Below are positions 49,838-59,587 of a stretch of 64,000 nt of DNA, one piece after another. The position numbers were made by a program, and so were the translations under genes. Under the pieces are notes generated by a model. The model had not been told where the DNA came from. It ran no database searches and worked only from the letters and a program-made list of their open reading frames with translations. Position 1 is the first letter of the stretch. Every line of letters starts with the position of its first letter. The DNA is from an uncultured Formosa sp. (GTDB lineage Bacteria; Bacteroidota; Bacteroidia; Flavobacteriales; Flavobacteriaceae), in contig NZ_CANMTH010000001.1 in assembly GCF_947500765.1 (NCBI RefSeq), positions 62,001 through 126,000 on the forward strand, written 5' to 3'.

Positions 49838-50512
49838 TTAGTCTACTCTTAGAATTCTTCCGCCTAATACTTTATTTTCGTTAACAGTTTCTGGCTTACC
49901 ATAAATATAAACATCTCCGCCAGCACGAATGGTAGCGTCAACAGTTTTAGATGCTTTTACGTGTGCTTCTCCTGCAGCATGAATGGATACTTTAGAGGTT
50001 TCTGAATCTAATAATTGTCCGTTATAAACACCACCTGTTAAAATGTTAATTTGTTCATTTTTAGCAGATCCACTCGTTGTAATTTCTCCACCGGTAATAG
50101 ATTTTACTACTACAAAAGACACATTTAAAGGGACATTTATTTTTCCACCTTCTTGTGCTTTTAATTCAATTTCAAATTGTTCTACAACATTATCAGATTT
50201 TAGTACAGCACCTTCGTTAACATCTATTACATCTATAGTTGTATAATACAGATTAACTTTAGTGTCTTCGCCATTAAAAATGTTATCAATACTCATTCTA
50301 ACTTTTAAAATACCATTTTTATTAATGGTTTCAACTTTATCTGCATTATTACCAGTAATCTCGATTTTATTAACATCAGATTTTATTAAATTTAGATGAA
50401 TTAAATCGTAAACTTTAACTTCTTTAAAATCTCCTACTAATTTTTCTACTTTCTTTTGCGCATGTAATCCCATGGATAAACATGCTATAAATATAATTAC
50501 TAACTGTTTCAT
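49838..50512 (-). CDS. GIN (DUF2807) domain-containing secreted protein
   Basis: Signal peptide; VGDFKEVKVYDLIHLNLIKSDVNKIEITGNNAD; beta-helical repeats. Confidence 0.88.
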   Translation of the reverse strand: MKQLVIIFIACLSMGLHAQKKVEKLVGDFKEVKVYDLIHLNLIKSDVNKIEITGNNADKVETINKNGILKVRMSIDNIFNGEDTKVNLYYTTIDVIDVNEGAVLKSDNVVEQFEIELKAQEGGKINVPLNVSFVVVKSITGGEITTSGSAKNEQINILTGGVYNGQLLDSETSKVSIHAAGEAHVKASKTVDATIRAGGDVYIYGKPETVNENKVLGGRILRVD

Positions 50513-50703
50513 TTTAATTGAATTATAATATTATTTTATTCTAATTAATTTGCTATAAAATTGAAATTTAACCTTATAACTTTCACTCAAAATGTATGAG
50601 GTACTGAAAATAAATCCAGTAGTGTATTCTCATAATTTTTACGTTCATTGCACTTATTAACAATATTTAAACTTGTTTTAGCTTATTAATAAGTGCTATA
50701 TTT

Positions 50704-52893
50704 TTATGTGTTTGATTTACCTATTAAATGAAAATCAAGATGTTTTTTTACTAAATCTGTTTCTTTTACTTTTACAATAACTTCGTCACCTAACTGATAC
50801 ATAGTTTTAGATTCGCGACCAATTATAGCATATTGACTTTCGTCAAATTCGTAATAATCCCCTTTTATATCGCGAGTTCTTACCATACCTTCACATTTAT
50901 TATCGATAATTTCGACATAAATTCCCCAGTCTGTAACTCCAGATATTACACCTGCAAACTCTTCATCTTCATGATCTTGCATGAAACGAATTTGCATGTA
51001 TTTAATAGAATCTCGTTCTGCTCTAGTTGCTAAATATTCCATACTACTGGAATGTTTACATTTTTCTTCGTAAATAACTTCACTAGCAGATTTTCCATCA
51101 TCTAAATACAGTTGTAGCAAACGATGTGCCATAACATCTGGATAACGACGAATTGGAGATGTAAAATGACTATAATAATCGAAAGCCAAACCGTAATGTC
51201 CAATATTATGCGTTGTATACTCGGCTTTACTCATGGTTCTAATCGCTAATGTATCGACTAAATTTTGTTCTTTTTTACCTGCAACATCGGTTAATAAACC
51301 GTTTAATGAAGCCGAAGTGGATTTACGATCTTTAAAATCTAATTTATATCCAAATTTAAAGACAACATTCTGAAGCGCATGTAATTTACTTTCGTCTGGC
51401 TCGTCGTGAACACGATAAATAAATGTTTTTTCTGGTTTTTTCTTACCTACAAATTCTGCTACTTTCTTATTAGCCAATAACATAAATTCTTCAATTAATT
51501 TATTAGCATCTGCAGATGTTTTAAAGAATACACCTACAGGGTTACTTTCGGTGTCTAAATTAAATTTAACTTCAACCTTATCGAAAGAAATAGCACCGGC
51601 TCCCATACGTTTACTTCGCATAATTTTTGCTAGTTGGTCTAATTTTAAAACAGCATCTGCAATGGGTTGATCTACATTATAAGCGTCTCCTGTTATAGAA
51701 ATTTCTTTAGGAATTGCATTTAATTTAGTTTCAATAATATGTTGTGCTTCTTCGTATGCAAAACGTGCATCACTATAAGTTACCGTTCTACCAAACCATT
51801 GGTTAACAACTTGAGCTTTATTATTTAATTCGAAAACGGCCGAAAAGGTGAATTTTTCTTCATGCGGACGTAAAGAACACGCATTGTTAGATAAAATTTC
51901 TGGTAACATTGGTACCACACGATCTACTAAATATACAGATGTTGCACGTTCATAAGCTTCGTCATCTAAAATAGTTCCTTCTTGTACGTAATGTGACACA
52001 TCTGCAATGTGAATTCCGATTTCGTAATTTCCATTTTCTAAAACTTCAAAAGATAAGGCATCATCAAAATCTTTAGCATCTTTAGGATCTATGGTAAAAG
52101 TTAATACTTTACGCATATCCCGACGTTTTTTAATTTCGTCTTCGTTTATAGAAGTATCAATATTATTTGCAAACTCTTCTACCTCAGGAGGAAACTCATA
52201 AGGTAATCCGTAATCGGCTAAAATGGCATGAATTTCTGTATTATGCTCACCTGGTTTACCTAAAACTTTTAAGACTTTTCCGTTTGGTGAATCTGCTTTA
52301 TCTGGCCAATCTTCAAGGCTTACTAATACTTTATCGCCATCTTCTGCACCACCTGTTTTATTAATTGGCACAAAAATATCTTTATACATTTTATAGCCAT
52401 CAACAACTACAAATGCATAGTTTTTACTTAGCTGAATAACACCAACATACTCTGTTTTAGCACGTTTAATTATATTGGTAATTTCGCCTTCTAACTTGCC
52501 ATGTTTTTTACGTTTATAAACGTAAAGTTCTACCTCATCGCCATTTAAGGCTTTGTTTATATTATTTGAAGCAATAAAAATATCGTCATCATAATCTTCA
52601 CAAATCACATAACCTGAGCCTTTAGAAGTTAAATCTATAATTCCTGTACTATATTCTGTATTAACAACGGCTTTAAATTTACCGCGTTCTACTTCTTCTA
52701 TTTCCTTTTGAGAAAGTAATAATTGAAGTTTTTTAATTATTTGGTTTCTGCTGCTGGCATCGTTTACATTTAAAATTGCAGCTATTTGTTTATAATTGAA
52801 GGTTTTATTACGTTCCTTTCTTAGGATGTTTAAAATCGTTTGAGAGAGATTAGAAATCCCATTAGAAGCTTTCTTTTTCCGCTTTCTTGTCAT
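50704..52893 (-). CDS. rnr: Ribonuclease R
   Basis: TFTIDPKDAKDFDDALSFE, GIHIADVSHYV, HFTSPIRRYPDVMAHRLL; C-terminal S1 domain. Confidence 0.97.
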   Translation of the reverse strand: MTRKRKKKASNGISNLSQTILNILRKERNKTFNYKQIAAILNVNDASSRNQIIKKLQLLLSQKEIEEVERGKFKAVVNTEYSTGIIDLTSKGSGYVICEDYDDDIFIASNNINKALNGDEVELYVYKRKKHGKLEGEITNIIKRAKTEYVGVIQLSKNYAFVVVDGYKMYKDIFVPINKTGGAEDGDKVLVSLEDWPDKADSPNGKVLKVLGKPGEHNTEIHAILADYGLPYEFPPEVEEFANNIDTSINEDEIKKRRDMRKVLTFTIDPKDAKDFDDALSFEVLENGNYEIGIHIADVSHYVQEGTILDDEAYERATSVYLVDRVVPMLPEILSNNACSLRPHEEKFTFSAVFELNNKAQVVNQWFGRTVTYSDARFAYEEAQHIIETKLNAIPKEISITGDAYNVDQPIADAVLKLDQLAKIMRSKRMGAGAISFDKVEVKFNLDTESNPVGVFFKTSADANKLIEEFMLLANKKVAEFVGKKKPEKTFIYRVHDEPDESKLHALQNVVFKFGYKLDFKDRKSTSASLNGLLTDVAGKKEQNLVDTLAIRTMSKAEYTTHNIGHYGLAFDYYSHFTSPIRRYPDVMAHRLLQLYLDDGKSASEVIYEEKCKHSSSMEYLATRAERDSIKYMQIRFMQDHEDEEFAGVISGVTDWGIYVEIIDNKCEGMVRTRDIKGDYYEFDESQYAIIGRESKTMYQLGDEVIVKVKETDLVKKHLDFHLIGKSNT

Positions 52894-53620
52894 AATCTAC
52901 TTTTGTATTGTAACAAAGCTACATTTTAAATACTAAATCAATGTTTCTTTATTAAGAAGTTTAACTATTCATTTAAAATTAAAAAAAAATTGTCTTTAAA
53001 AACAGTTATAAACATATATATATATATAATCAGTTTTCTTTTAAAATTTAAAAAAATAAATAGTGGTTATTATAGTCTGTTAATATGTAGCATAACTTTT
53101 TTGACTTTTATTTTGATTCTATCTTGTTTACATATTGTTGATACAAAGTGAACATGTTATTACATATTTAAACTCTTAATATTGAACTCTTTTATTTGTG
53201 TTATCAACAATTGTTTATAACTGTAATTTACATAAAATGTTTGATATTTTATTTTTATTTTGATGTTTATATGAGTCGATTTTGGTCTAAGAACTTTTCT
53301 AAAGAAAATGACTAAAATTTTAGGAGTGTATGATATAATCTTTGGTTGAAAAAAAAAATGAGATTTAAAAATAAAAGTTTAAAAAAGTAATGAACAGATA
53401 TTAACAATTAATTAATACTTAAACACTTTTTATGAACAATTGTTACCTAAAGGTTTAAAAATGGTATACTTAACGTGATTTTAATAAAAAAATAAGTATT
53501 GTAAGGTATGTAATTATTAGGCATTTAGGTAGGTTATTAACCATCATTTCGTACATTTACTACCTTTAAAATTCGAACCTTATTTACATTATAATTTAAC
53601 AAAAAATAGCCACACACATT

Positions 53621-54055
53621 ATGAAAATTTCAATTGGAAATGATCACGCAGGAACACAATATAAATTTGCAATCCTAAAACATTTAGAAGCAAAGGGATA
53701 CGTTGTTAATAACTATGGAACAGATGCTGCAGACAGTGTAGATTATCCAGATTTTGTACATCCAGTTGCTAAAGACGTTACTAATAAGACGGTTAATTTT
53801 GGAATTATTATTTGCGGAAGTGGAAACGGCGCAAATATGACAGCTAATAAACACCAAGCTGTTCGGTCTGCTTTATGTTGGACAAAAGAAATAGCCATTT
53901 TAGCAAGAGAACATAACGATGCTAATATTTTAAGTATTCCAGCGCGTTATACTGCTGTAGAACAAGCTATAGAAATGGTAGATGCATTTTTAGAAACTGC
54001 TTTTCAAGGTGGTAGACACCAAAATCGAGTAAATAAAATTCCAATACATTGTTAA
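53621..54055 (+). CDS. rpiB: Ribose-5-phosphate isomerase B
   Basis: ISIGNDHAGTQYKFAILKHLEAKGYVVNNYGTD; GIIICGSGNGANMTANK. Confidence 0.96.
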   Translation: MKISIGNDHAGTQYKFAILKHLEAKGYVVNNYGTDAADSVDYPDFVHPVAKDVTNKTVNFGIIICGSGNGANMTANKHQAVRSALCWTKEIAILAREHNDANILSIPARYTAVEQAIEMVDAFLETAFQGGRHQNRVNKIPIHC

Positions 54056-54056
54056 A

Positions 54057-54968
54057 ATGTCTAATTCGCACGACCATAAACATGAGCATCAGACTTTAAA
54101 AGGTAGAAACTTACTATTTTCTATTTTATTAAATGTCCTTATTACCTTAAGTCAGGCAATAGGTGGAATTGTTTCGGGTAGTTTATCTTTATTGAGTGAT
54201 GCTCTGCATAATTTTACAGATGTTATTTCATTAATTGTTAGTTATATAGCTAGTAAACTATCTAAACAAAAAGCATCTATACATAGAACCTTTGGATTTA
54301 AACGTGCAGAAATTTTAGCTGCTTTTATAAATGCGTGTACTTTAATAATTATTGCCATTTTATTAATTATTGAAGCTTTTAAGCGTTTTTTAGATCCACA
54401 ACCTATAGAATCTGACCTTGTTATATGGTTATCGCTTTTAGGTATTTTGGCAAATGGTTTTAGCGTGTTGTTATTAAGACAAGATTCAAAATCTAATTTA
54501 AACATGCGAAGTGCTTATTTACATCTATTTACAGATATGATGGCAAGCGTTGCTGTTTTAATTGGAGGTTTACTCATGAAATATTTTCAGATGTATTGGA
54601 TAGATAGTGTCCTTACTTTTTTAATTGGAGTATATTTAATTTGGGTAGGTTACGACTTGTTAATAACTGCAACAAAAATGTTAATGCTGTTTACACCGTC
54701 TCATATTAATGTAAAAGATGTGGTACGTTCTATAAACAAATGTCCTAAGGTTAATAAATTACACCACGTGCATATCTGGAATTTAAATGATGATGAATTA
54801 CATTTAGAAGCCCATTTAGATTTTAAAGAAAATATTTCACTAACCCAATTTAACGATATTTTATTTCAGATTGAAAACATTTTACATGATAAATTCAATA
54901 TAAACCATGTAAACATTCAGCCTGAATTCAATAAAAAAGATCCTAAAGAAATTATAGTCCAAGATTAA
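54057..54968 (+). CDS. Cation diffusion facilitator family transporter
   Basis: GGIVSGSLSLLSDALHNFTDVISLIVSYIA; HLFTDMMASVAVLIGG; HHVHIWNLNDDELHLEAHL. Confidence 0.94.
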   Translation: MSNSHDHKHEHQTLKGRNLLFSILLNVLITLSQAIGGIVSGSLSLLSDALHNFTDVISLIVSYIASKLSKQKASIHRTFGFKRAEILAAFINACTLIIIAILLIIEAFKRFLDPQPIESDLVIWLSLLGILANGFSVLLLRQDSKSNLNMRSAYLHLFTDMMASVAVLIGGLLMKYFQMYWIDSVLTFLIGVYLIWVGYDLLITATKMLMLFTPSHINVKDVVRSINKCPKVNKLHHVHIWNLNDDELHLEAHLDFKENISLTQFNDILFQIENILHDKFNINHVNIQPEFNKKDPKEIIVQD

Positions 54969-55415
54969 ATGATAAGTTGTACAATAAAATATTTTAACGA
55001 ACTTAATATTCACGAATTATACGCCTTATTACAGTTGCGAAGTGAAGTTTTTGTGGTAGAACAAGACTGTGTATACCAAGATATAGACGGAAAAGATAAT
55101 AAAGCACTACATGTTTTAGGCTTTAAACAGAACGAGTTAGTAGCCTATACCAGAATTTTTAGATCTGGAGATTATTTTGAACAGGCTAGTATTGGACGCG
55201 TAATTGTAAAAGAAACGGAACGTAAACATAAATATGGTTATGATATTATGAATGCTTCAATACATGCTATAAATGATGAGTTTAATGAGCATATTATAAA
55301 AATATCAGCTCAAAAACATCTAGAATCCTTTTATAATAGTTTTGGTTTTGAAACTGTTTCCGAGCCGTATTTAGAAGATGGTATTCCGCATATAGGTATG
55401 CTTTTAAAACCTTAA
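54969..55415 (+). CDS. GNAT family N-acetyltransferase (ElaA-like)
   Basis: LYALLQLRSEVFVVEQDCVYQDIDGKD; SIGRVIVKETERKHKYGYDIM. Confidence 0.92.
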   Translation: MISCTIKYFNELNIHELYALLQLRSEVFVVEQDCVYQDIDGKDNKALHVLGFKQNELVAYTRIFRSGDYFEQASIGRVIVKETERKHKYGYDIMNASIHAINDEFNEHIIKISAQKHLESFYNSFGFETVSEPYLEDGIPHIGMLLKP

Positions 55416-55417
55416 AC

Positions 55418-57058
55418 TTATTTTGTTAAAAACTTACTATAAGTAGTCGCGTTACTCAAAATTTGAGTAGCGCGTTTTATTTCAGGATTGTGAGTTTTAT
55501 AGTAATCGTAAACACCTTCTCTGTAAGCATAACGTTTAACAATTTCGTCTGTTAATAAACTTGATAATTGTGCCTTGTTTTCGTCTATACCCTTTATTTT
55601 TGAGGTGTTTAGATTGTTAATAAGTATATTGTAATCCTTTCGAATACTATTATCTAATCCTTCTTTTTTTGAACTTTCAAATGCCTTTGTTAATGCTTTC
55701 TCAGTTTCAGTTTCAAAATTAAAATTGTTAGTTTTTAAATATTTTTTAAAATCTGAAAAATCTGAATCTGTAAGTTTAAAAGCATCTATATCTTTAATAT
55801 TTTGATGTGCATAATAATATGTAGTCGCGTAATCGAAAATAAGATCTTCGTTTACAATTGCATTTGTAATGGCAGAATTTTTTGTAATCTCTAAAGATTC
55901 GTCTGGTAAGACTCCTCCGCCATCAAAAACCGGACGACCGTTTTTAGTTTTAAACTCATGATAATTTTCTTGAGCTATTCTAACTGCATCTCCTTTATCG
56001 TCACGATGCCAATAATCTAAAGCCTGTATACAACGTCCAGATGGTGTATAATATCTAGAAATTGTAAGCTTTAACTGTGTACCGTAAGTAAGTTGTTTTG
56101 GACGTTGTACTAATCCTTTACCAAAACTACGAGATCCAATAACTACAGCACGGTCTAGATCTTGTAAGGTTCCTGCAACAATTTCGCTTGCAGAAGCACT
56201 ACGACCATTAATTAAGACTACTAGAGGAATCTCTACATCTAAAGCATCTTTTTGCGTGTAATAGGTTTTATTGAATTTTTTAACTTTAGATTTTGTGGTT
56301 ACTACTAATTGTGCTTTCGGAACAAAAATATTTACCGTATTTACAGCTTCGTGTAACAAACCACCAGGATTGTCGCGTAAATCTAATATGATATTTTTTG
56401 CACCTTGAGCTTTTAAATCTTTTACAGCATAAGCAGTTTGCGAAGAAGCTTTATTATTAAACTGACTTAAAACAATATATCCTGTATTTTCATTAATCAT
56501 AGAAAAATAAGGTACCGCATTTATTTCTACTTCTGCCCTATTTATACTGGCTTTATGTGTTTTTCCTTGGCGTTTATAAGTTACTTCTATAGTTGTTCCA
56601 GACGATCCTTTTAATAAATCTCCTTTATCTTCTTTAAAAGTTTCTAAATCTATATTACCTATTTTTATAATTTCGTCTCCCGCTTTTAAACCAGCTTTAT
56701 CTGCAGGATAATCTTTATAAGGCTCAACGATAACTAACTTATCTTTTAAGGTCTTTACACGTGCTCCAATTCCAGTATAATCTCCCGTGTTATTAATTCT
56801 AGCAGCTTCTACATCTTGTTCGTTCATAAATGTAGTGTACGGATCTAAATCTTTTAACATGCTTTTTATAGCGGTGTCCATTAAATCTGCCGGATTCGTC
56901 TCATCTACATAATTCATGTTTAGTTCTTTGTAAAGCGTAGTAAATATTTCTATTTGCTTGGCAATTTCAAAGAAATCGTTTTGAAATGCTGTTGTTGAAA
57001 CAAATATAGCAACCGCAAAAACAGGAATTAGAATCTTTTTTTTAAGTAATGTTTTCAT
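55418..57058 (-). CDS. S41 family (C-terminal processing) peptidase with PDZ domain
   Basis: DLRDNPGGLLHEAVNTVNIFV; NGRSASASEIVAGTLQDLDRAVVIGSRSFGKGLVQ. Confidence 0.95.
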   Translation of the reverse strand: MKTLLKKKILIPVFAVAIFVSTTAFQNDFFEIAKQIEIFTTLYKELNMNYVDETNPADLMDTAIKSMLKDLDPYTTFMNEQDVEAARINNTGDYTGIGARVKTLKDKLVIVEPYKDYPADKAGLKAGDEIIKIGNIDLETFKEDKGDLLKGSSGTTIEVTYKRQGKTHKASINRAEVEINAVPYFSMINENTGYIVLSQFNNKASSQTAYAVKDLKAQGAKNIILDLRDNPGGLLHEAVNTVNIFVPKAQLVVTTKSKVKKFNKTYYTQKDALDVEIPLVVLINGRSASASEIVAGTLQDLDRAVVIGSRSFGKGLVQRPKQLTYGTQLKLTISRYYTPSGRCIQALDYWHRDDKGDAVRIAQENYHEFKTKNGRPVFDGGGVLPDESLEITKNSAITNAIVNEDLIFDYATTYYYAHQNIKDIDAFKLTDSDFSDFKKYLKTNNFNFETETEKALTKAFESSKKEGLDNSIRKDYNILINNLNTSKIKGIDENKAQLSSLLTDEIVKRYAYREGVYDYYKTHNPEIKRATQILSNATTYSKFLTK

Positions 57059-57099
57059 GTATAAAACGGTTTTTAATGTATTATATAAATTGAATATGT

Positions 57100-57480
57100 T
57101 TATAAGTTTTGAGCTTCAGCTTTCTTAAATTTTTCGAACAATGTATTTACTTTTTTTTCTACAAATTCGTAGGTTGGCAGTTCTTTACCAAAATATAAAA
57201 TCATAAATGCATATTGCGATGTGATAGTACTAAAATGATTATTTTTATTTAATCTGTAAGCTTCTCTTAATAGGCGTTTTACACGATTTCTATCGACTGC
57301 TAATTTAAAATTTCGCTTACTTACAGATACACCAGTTTGTAGCATTACTTTATCTTCGAAAGTAGTTTTTAAATAGACTAAGCGCAATGGATATGCAGAT
57401 ACTGATTTCCCTTCTGTAAAGAGTTTTTCAATAATTATTTTACTTTTTAGTTTTTCGGTTTTACCGTAAGTATTTTTCAT
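57100..57480 (-). CDS. rnpA: Ribonuclease P protein component
   Basis: TGVSVSKRNFKLAVDRNRVKRLLREAYRLNK. Confidence 0.95.
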   Translation of the reverse strand: MKNTYGKTEKLKSKIIIEKLFTEGKSVSAYPLRLVYLKTTFEDKVMLQTGVSVSKRNFKLAVDRNRVKRLLREAYRLNKNNHFSTITSQYAFMILYFGKELPTYEFVEKKVNTLFEKFKKAEAQNL

Positions 57481-57483
57481 AAA

Positions 57484-58089
57484 TTAAATATCGGCACTTG
57501 TTAAAATAGTAACACCGTGTTGCTTTAAATCTAAAATAGCATTGTTATAAACATCTTTAGATATATAACGTGTAGTATCTGTAATATAATATGTTTTAAA
57601 GCCTAAATTTTGTGCATCTTTTGCTGTAAAGTACACACAATAGTCTGCTGCTAATCCGCACACATATACTTCGGTTACTTTCATGCTTTTTAAATAGGCT
57701 TCTAAACCAGTATGTTGCGTTTTATTATTATCGAAAAAGGCACTGTAACTATCAACATTTTTATTCATACCTTTTCTAAAAATTGCTGCAACAGCATCTG
57801 TATTTAAGTCTGAAGAAAATGCTGCTCCATGTGTACCTTGTACACAATGATTTGGCCATAATACTTGATCTTGACCGTTTAATTGAATAACATCAAATAC
57901 ATTTTTTGCGTTGTGGTTACCTGCAAAACTAGCATGATTTTCTGGATGCCAATCTTGAGAGGCTACTACAATATCAAACTTAGATTGTATCTGATTTACC
58001 AACGAAATAATATCGTCTCCATGTTCTACAGCAAGTGTTCCTCCAGGTAAAAAATCGTTTTGAATATCGACAAGAATAAGTGCTTTCAT
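57484..58089 (-). CDS. pncA: Nicotinamidase
   Basis: ALILVDIQNDFLPGGTLAV, ASQDWHPENHASFA, VCGLAADYCVYFTAKDA. Confidence 0.96.
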   Translation of the reverse strand: MKALILVDIQNDFLPGGTLAVEHGDDIISLVNQIQSKFDIVVASQDWHPENHASFAGNHNAKNVFDVIQLNGQDQVLWPNHCVQGTHGAAFSSDLNTDAVAAIFRKGMNKNVDSYSAFFDNNKTQHTGLEAYLKSMKVTEVYVCGLAADYCVYFTAKDAQNLGFKTYYITDTTRYISKDVYNNAILDLKQHGVTILTSADI

Positions 58090-59495
58090 TACGATTGTAG
58101 TTTTTCTTTTTTTAACTGATCTCTTAAGGCTTCTAATTCTGGACTTAATCCTACCTTATAAACATGCGGATTGTCAAAACGTTTGTGTTCTATTGGTAGT
58201 TTTGAAAGATTTTCTTTAGCAATTTCTACTAATTCTGAAGTCGATTTTTTAATATTAATACGTTTACCATCTATCATAACATCGTGTAAAAGTGGTCTTA
58301 CTGTATCGTATTCAATAGACATACGTTTATGTGTTTCAAACGGATGTGCCATAGTTTTTGGAGCTTCTATATGGTGTAATGTAATGGCATCTGCTATATA
58401 AAGTCCGTTTTCATTCATATAACGATACACTTGTTTTTTTCCTGGAAAATTCATTTTCTTTAAATTTTCAGAAATCTTAATTCGTGGTGTATTATTAAAG
58501 CTACATAATTTGTAAACACCATCTAAAGCACCATTTTCTTTACCTACAACTAAATTAGTACCAACACCGTAAACGTCTATTTGCGCTTGTTGTTCGTTTA
58601 AACTTCTAATAACATGTTCGTCTAACTGATTTGATGCAGCAATTTTTACATAGTCTAAATTTGCTTCGTCTAATTGTTTTCTAACCGCTTTAGATAAGTA
58701 TGCTAAATCTCCACTATCTAAACGTATACCAAGTAATTTTTCTCCACGTGCTTCCATTTCTTTAGCTACAATTATAGCATTAGGAACACCGCTTTTTAAG
58801 GTATCATAAGTATCAACAAGAAGAACGCAGCTAACAGGTCTAGTTTCTGCAAAATCTCTGAAGGCAGTAAGCTCGTCGTCGTAGCTTTGAATATAGGCAT
58901 GTGCCATAGTTCCTGATACAGGTATATCGTATAATTTTCCTGCAAGCACATTAGATGTATAATCGAAACCACCAATAAAAGAAGCACGTGATGCTTGTAA
59001 CCCAGCATAACCTTGTGCACGTCTTAAGCCAAATTCTGCTAAACTTTTTTCATTTCCAGATACGTATCTAATTCGACTTGCTTTGGTTGCTATTAACGAT
59101 TGAAAATTAAGCGAGTTTAATATAAATGTTTCAACAATTTGACATTCAATTATAGAACCTGTAACGGTTAAAATTGGACTAAAAGGAAATATAATTTCAC
59201 CTTCTTGCATACTTTGAATATGCCCAGTGAATTTGAAATTTTTAAGATAATCTATATAATCTGAATCGAATCCTTGATCTTCTAAATATGATATATCTTC
59301 TTCAGAAAAGGCAACAGTTTCTAACCAATCCAAAACTTCTTCTAAACCACAAAACAGTACATAACCGCCTTCGAAAGGTATTTTCCTAAAAAAGTAATCG
59401 AAGGTAGAAGTTACTTCATGCTTCCCTTTTAAGAAGTAAGATTGCCCCATGGCAAGTTGATATAAATCGGTATATAGTGCTGAATTTAAATTCAT
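58089..59495 (-). CDS. pncB: Nicotinate phosphoribosyltransferase
   Basis: YTDLYQLAMGQSYFLKGKHE, EFGLRRAQGYAG, SGTMAHAYIQSYDDELTAF. Confidence 0.95.
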   Translation of the reverse strand: MNLNSALYTDLYQLAMGQSYFLKGKHEVTSTFDYFFRKIPFEGGYVLFCGLEEVLDWLETVAFSEEDISYLEDQGFDSDYIDYLKNFKFTGHIQSMQEGEIIFPFSPILTVTGSIIECQIVETFILNSLNFQSLIATKASRIRYVSGNEKSLAEFGLRRAQGYAGLQASRASFIGGFDYTSNVLAGKLYDIPVSGTMAHAYIQSYDDELTAFRDFAETRPVSCVLLVDTYDTLKSGVPNAIIVAKEMEARGEKLLGIRLDSGDLAYLSKAVRKQLDEANLDYVKIAASNQLDEHVIRSLNEQQAQIDVYGVGTNLVVGKENGALDGVYKLCSFNNTPRIKISENLKKMNFPGKKQVYRYMNENGLYIADAITLHHIEAPKTMAHPFETHKRMSIEYDTVRPLLHDVMIDGKRINIKKSTSELVEIAKENLSKLPIEHKRFDNPHVYKVGLSPELEALRDQLKKEKLQS

Positions 59496-59516
59496 TTTAA
59501 AATATTTTTATATAAA

Positions 59517-59557
59517 AATAACGCATGTTTTTTACAAATGTATAAACATGCGTTATT
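59517..59557. terminator. Hairpin downstream of M1 peptidase / upstream of pncB
   Basis: AATAACGCATGTTT [13 nt] AAACATGCGTTATT. Confidence 0.7.
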
Positions 59558-59587
59558 AATTAACAAAAAGCCTATTTTTAATTAAGA

